This document shows, in pieces, positions 5,416 to 8,548 of a stretch of 8,548 bases of DNA. The first letter of the stretch is position 1. Each line of letters begins with the position of its first letter. The notes under the pieces are model-generated. The model did no database searches, had not been told where the DNA came from, and saw only the letters and a program-made list of their open reading frames with translations. The position numbers and the translations under genes are program-made. The DNA comes from Methanosarcinaceae archaeon (GTDB lineage Archaea; Halobacteriota; Methanosarcinia; Methanosarcinales; Methanosarcinaceae), in the NCBI GenBank assembly GCA_030594665.1, contig JAUVET010000048.1, positions 1 through 8,548 of the forward strand. The letters run 5' to 3'.

Positions 5416-8124
5416 ATGGACTATGATAGATCAAACATTGATGACGTATTCGTGGATTTAGAAACTTCTAAAGAGGGTTTGTCATTCGAAGATGCAACAC
5501 TCAGGCTCAAAAAATACGGCATTAACGAGCTTGAAGAAAAACAAAAAATTACAGCCATGAAAGTGTTGCTGAGCCAGTTCGCAAACTTCATAATCTGGGT
5601 CTTGTTTGCAGCAGCCATAATCTCGCTGGTGATAGGAGAAACCATCAACTTTTGGGTTATTTCATCCATCATCGCATTTGTTATCGTTCTGGGCTTTGTG
5701 CAGGAATACAAAGCAGAAAAGGCAATGGAAGCACTGAAACGAATTGTTGAGCCAACTACTCGTGTGCTTCGTAATGGGCGGCGAAAGGAGATACTGACAA
5801 AAGAAGTAGTACCAGGGGATATCATACTTCTTGAAACCGGAGACAGCATACCCGCAGACGCAAAGATATTTGACATAACCGGCTTGAAGGTCGATGAAGC
5901 GGCTCTCACAGGTGAGAGCGGTCCGGTTGAAAAAAAAGAAAGCGACATGGTCTTTGCAGGAACACAGATCGTTCACGGAAAATGCAAGGCTGTGGTCACG
6001 GCAACAGGTATGCAAACGAGATTGGGGCAGATCGCAGGGATGATACAGGAAGTTGAGGAAAAAACTCCTTTGCAGATAAAAATAACCGATCTTTCAAGAA
6101 GCCTTGCAATAATTGCACTGGTGGCGTGTACTGTTACATTCGCAATTGGCTTGCTGAAAGGAGCGCCTCTGGCTGATATGCTGATAATCGCCCTGGCACT
6201 TGCTGTTGCAGCCGTTCCTGAAGGGTTACCATTTACGCTCACACTCACACTTGCGTATGGGATGCGCAAGATGGCAAAACAAAATGCGCTTATCAGGAAA
6301 ATGCTTGGTGTCGAGACGTTAGGATCTACAACAGTCATATGTACGGATAAAACCGGTACATTGACAAAGAACGAAATGACCGTCGAAAAAATATATGTGG
6401 GTGAGACGTTCTTTGACATAACAGGTGTCGGCTATGAGCCAAAGGGAGATTTTTCGGTAGATGGTTCAAAGATCGATGTGACAAAACATGAAAATTTGAG
6501 AATGTTGTTAAAGGCTGCTGCTCTTTGCAACAATGCGGGCTTTGAGGAAAGTTCAGGGAATTTGGGGAATGTGAAAAATCAGGAAAAATGGAAACTCATC
6601 GGCGACCCGACAGAGATATCACTTGTAGTTACAGCAGCAAAAGCAGACATGTGGCAGGATGACCTGGAAAATGATTACCGGATGATAGAAGAGATACTCT
6701 TCACATCAGAAAGAAAAATAATGTCAACCGTGCACGAAAAAATAGGGGAGACCGGTAAAATGGTATTCTCCAAAGGTGCACCGGAATTTTTGTTAAAGAA
6801 ATGCAGTTTTATCAGGAAAAAGGACGGGGTTGAAGAACTCACCAAAGATGAGGTTGCGAAGATACTTGAAACAAACCACGATCTTGCAAGTTCTGCTTAT
6901 CGTGTACTTGGTGTTGCCCACAAAGAAATGACCGGTCCGTTAACACCTGAAAACATTGAGAAGGATCTGGTATTTTTGGGTTTGGTTGCCATGATCGATC
7001 CTGCACGGGAAGAAGCAAAAGAAGCGATCGTGATATGTAAAAAAGCCGGCATCAAGGTCGTGATGATCACAGGTGACAACGATGCGACTGCAAAAGCAAT
7101 AGCAGAGAACATTGGTTTATTCGATGAAACAGGGGATTTCGGAGACCTGACGGATGAAAAGTTAAGAAGTATTGTTGCAGATGGAGTGATAACAGGCAGT
7201 GAACTTGAATCATTGGACGGGGAAGAGTTTGAACGTGTCGTTGATGGCATTAGCATCTATGCAAGAATGATGCCGCAACAGAAAGTTCGGATCGTCAAGG
7301 CATTGCAGAAGAAAGGTCATATCGTTGCTATGACTGGTGATGGCGTAAATGATGCTCCTGCTCTTAAGAAAGCGGATATCGGTATAGCGATGGGCATTAA
7401 AGGAACCGATGTGGCAAAGGAATCAAGCACAATGGTATTGCAGGATGACAATTTCGCAACGATCGTTGATGCAGTGAAGCATGGCAGGGCAATATACTCG
7501 AATATTGAGAAATTCACCTGTTATTTGATATCAAGGAATTTCACTGAGATCATACTGATCATGATGGGGATAATCCTGCTTGGTTTTGAATTTTTGCCGC
7601 TTTTGGCATTGCAGATATTGTTCATAAATATGTTCGATGAGGTTATGCCTGCGATCGGGCTTGGTCTTGATCCTGCAAGTAAGGGAATCATGGACCAAAA
7701 GCCAAGAGACCCTTATGAGAAGATCCTTAAAAAGAGGAATTTGATACTCATTGTGAGCATAGCTTCTGTTATGGGAGTGGCGTCATTTATGGTGTTTATT
7801 CTGGATGATCCCGTTAACGAGATCGAAAAGGCGAGAACATTGACATTTGCTACTATCGTGAGTATGATACTGTTCATCCCGTTCGCATTCAGATCGCTTG
7901 AGGATTCAATTTTCAAGATCGGATTTTTCACGAACAAACTTTTGGTTGGTGGTGTATTCGGGACATTCATGCTGACACTGGGTGTTATGTATATCCCATT
8001 CTTCCGGAATATATTCGAACTCACTCCCTTATCTGTAACGGATTGGTTAATCCCATTGTCCGTAGCATTTACAGCAATGCTCCTTGCTGAGGTCATCAAA
8101 GCAGCGACCAAAGGTATAAAATAG
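5416..8124 (+). CDS. P2-type cation-transporting ATPase
   Basis: A full-length 902-residue membrane pump that uses ATP to move cations across the cell membrane. In order: N-terminal cation-ATPase domain (about 1-50); helices M1-M2 (about 57-95); actuator domain with TGES (165-168); M3-M4 with PEGLP (268-272, Glu269); phosphorylation site DKTGT (Asp311); nucleotide-binding KGAPE (453-457); MITGDN (550-555); TGDGVNDAP (640-648); then six C-terminal helices. In M5, Asn708 and Glu711 align with the SERCA calcium ligands Asn768 and Glu771. In M6 the sequence is INMFDE (737-742): Asn738 aligns with SERCA Asn796, but Asp741-Glu742 replace Thr799-Asp800. Calcium, sodium or proton transport are all possible, and specificity cannot be settled by eye. 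It is transcribed alone, divergent from the channel-phosphatase pair. No heavy-metal-binding N-terminal CXXC is present, so it is not a P1B metal pump. Confidence 0.93.
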   Translation: MDYDRSNIDDVFVDLETSKEGLSFEDATLRLKKYGINELEEKQKITAMKVLLSQFANFIIWVLFAAAIISLVIGETINFWVISSIIAFVIVLGFVQEYKAEKAMEALKRIVEPTTRVLRNGRRKEILTKEVVPGDIILLETGDSIPADAKIFDITGLKVDEAALTGESGPVEKKESDMVFAGTQIVHGKCKAVVTATGMQTRLGQIAGMIQEVEEKTPLQIKITDLSRSLAIIALVACTVTFAIGLLKGAPLADMLIIALALAVAAVPEGLPFTLTLTLAYGMRKMAKQNALIRKMLGVETLGSTTVICTDKTGTLTKNEMTVEKIYVGETFFDITGVGYEPKGDFSVDGSKIDVTKHENLRMLLKAAALCNNAGFEESSGNLGNVKNQEKWKLIGDPTEISLVVTAAKADMWQDDLENDYRMIEEILFTSERKIMSTVHEKIGETGKMVFSKGAPEFLLKKCSFIRKKDGVEELTKDEVAKILETNHDLASSAYRVLGVAHKEMTGPLTPENIEKDLVFLGLVAMIDPAREEAKEAIVICKKAGIKVVMITGDNDATAKAIAENIGLFDETGDFGDLTDEKLRSIVADGVITGSELESLDGEEFERVVDGISIYARMMPQQKVRIVKALQKKGHIVAMTGDGVNDAPALKKADIGIAMGIKGTDVAKESSTMVLQDDNFATIVDAVKHGRAIYSNIEKFTCYLISRNFTEIILIMMGIILLGFEFLPLLALQILFINMFDEVMPAIGLGLDPASKGIMDQKPRDPYEKILKKRNLILIVSIASVMGVASFMVFILDDPVNEIEKARTLTFATIVSMILFIPFAFRSLEDSIFKIGFFTNKLLVGGVFGTFMLTLGVMYIPFFRNIFELTPLSVTDWLIPLSVAFTAMLLAEVIKAATKGIK

Positions 8125-8344
8125 GTGTAAATCTTACTATGCGCAGGTATTTTCGCAAGAATGTCGATTTTTGTAAATATCGCTAATGGCGAATGCGTGC
8201 TATTTTGAGTGTTTGAAGATGATTGCTTCATAATAAATGTATAGCGTTTTCTGCCTGAGTTAAATCTAAAACTCGAAATCAAATTGATATTTGACAGGTA
8301 ATGCAATTACATTATACACAATCATTATAAATTAACATAATAAA

Positions 8345-8351
8345 TTATATA
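8345..8351 (+). promoter_or_regulatory. Candidate TATA box of the helicase gene
   Basis: TTATATA centred on 8348 would start a transcript near 8374 and leave a leader of about 119 bases. Another A/T-rich match, CATATATTC at 8373-8381, would give a leader of about 90 bases. Either way the leader is long for an archaeal gene. Confidence 0.4.
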
Positions 8352-8426
8352 CTAAAAAAAATAAAAAAACGTCATATATTCAATCCCGACATCAACATAA
8401 TTTATGCAAAATGAGTAAAAGCGTGC

Positions 8427-8474
8427 TGAATTTGGGGCGAATAACGGTTGGGTGGAATATACCGGCAAAATTCA
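8427..8474 (+). promoter_or_regulatory. Foldable segment in the helicase leader
   Basis: TGAATTT (8427-8433) can pair with AAATTCA (8468-8474), and inside it CGGT (8445-8448) can pair with ACCG (8461-8464), giving a stem with an asymmetric internal loop and a 12-base apical loop. It ends 18 bases before the helicase ATG. Cold-responsive or autoregulatory control is a speculation drawn from the gene type. Confidence 0.3.
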
Positions 8475-8492
8475 TTATTAAGAGATAAGATC

Positions 8493-8548
8493 ATGGAACA
8501 ATTTAAAAAATTAGGCATTATTGAGCCTATATTAAGAGCAATTCAGGA
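8493..8548 (+). CDS. DEAD-box RNA helicase, N-terminus only
   Basis: ATG 8493 opens a frame of 18 complete codons to the window edge. MEQFKKLGIIEPILRAIQ matches the start of archaeal DEAD-box helicases: an aromatic (Phe4) then LGI and a hydrophobic helix leading to the Q motif. These enzymes unwind RNA with ATP in the cytoplasm and are often cold-induced. The ribosome binding site is weak (AGAGAT around 8481-8486). The catalytic motifs lie beyond the window, so the call rests on a short N-terminal signature. No neighbour on the same transcript is seen upstream; the ATPase ends about 370 bases earlier. Confidence 0.7.
   Translation, partial: MEQFKKLGIIEPILRAIQ

Larger units (their letters stand above)
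8125..8492. other. AT-rich gap holding the ATPase 3' end and helicase leader
   Basis: No supported gene. Just past the ATPase there is a small weak hairpin (TCGC 8180-8183 with GCGA 8189-8192). The section 8286-8375 is extremely A/T-rich, with A-runs at 8353-8369. From about 8374 to the helicase start the sequence becomes less AT-rich and can fold, consistent with a transcribed leader. Confidence 0.6.

Noticed and set aside
5421..5948. Minus-strand 175-codon open frame
   Set aside because: Antisense shadow of the ATPase actuator region, whose motifs are unambiguous on the plus strand.
8180..8192. Terminator of the ATPase gene
   Set aside because: Only a four-pair stem and no following T-run; too weak to call.
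7713..8306. Minus-strand 197-codon open frame
   Set aside because: Mostly antisense to the ATPase C-terminal helices; no ribosome binding site and low-complexity Ser/Ile/Asn content.

Overview
The window looks archaeal, most likely from a methanogen or methanotroph-type lineage related to Methanosarcinales. This is inferred from gene content and signals, not from a marker gene. The supporting observations are a mannosyl-3-phosphoglycerate phosphatase, a DEAD-box helicase whose N-terminus fits the euryarchaeal type, TATA-like boxes about 26 bases ahead of likely transcript starts, and AGGTGG/GGTGA-type ribosome binding sites. No rRNA, tRNA or CRISPR array is visible.

Layout: (1) Bases 1-1080 hold two minus-strand genes joined by a 4-base GTGA overlap: an unrecognised Cys/His-containing protein of 175 residues, then the N-terminal 185 codons of a GH15-like glycosidase that runs off the left edge. 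(2) Bases 1081-1481 are an AT-rich intergenic region between divergent genes, with a good TATA box serving the plus strand. (3) Bases 1482-3013 hold a compact, very AT-rich two-gene plus-strand unit: an unrecognised 292-residue protein and a PIN-domain-like putative nuclease, followed by a hairpin plus T-tract. This is the best candidate for an undescribed toxin-antitoxin-like or defence-like module. (4) Bases 3215-4985 hold a minus-strand pair, an MscS-type mechanosensitive channel followed by mannosyl-3-phosphoglycerate phosphatase. The phosphatase gene carries an in-frame hexanucleotide repeat tract. (5) Bases 4986-5415 separate divergent genes and contain a striking 68-base element with 16-base perfect inverted ends flanked by a 4-base direct repeat. 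(6) Bases 5416-8124 encode a full-length P2-type cation-pumping ATPase. (7) Bases 8125-8492 are a very AT-rich gap that ends in what appears to be a long structured leader for a DEAD-box RNA helicase, whose first 18 codons close the window.

How the genes work together: the channel, the compatible-solute phosphatase and the cation pump all bear on osmotic and ionic balance. Mannosylglycerate is made from the phosphatase product line, MscS lets solutes out on hypo-osmotic shock, and the P-type pump moves cations. The channel and phosphatase are probably co-transcribed; the ATPase is divergent from them across the inverted-repeat element. The helicase suggests a nearby cold or RNA-folding stress gene. 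The GH15 pair and the PIN pair have no obvious link to this theme, and the PIN pair looks like an accessory insertion.
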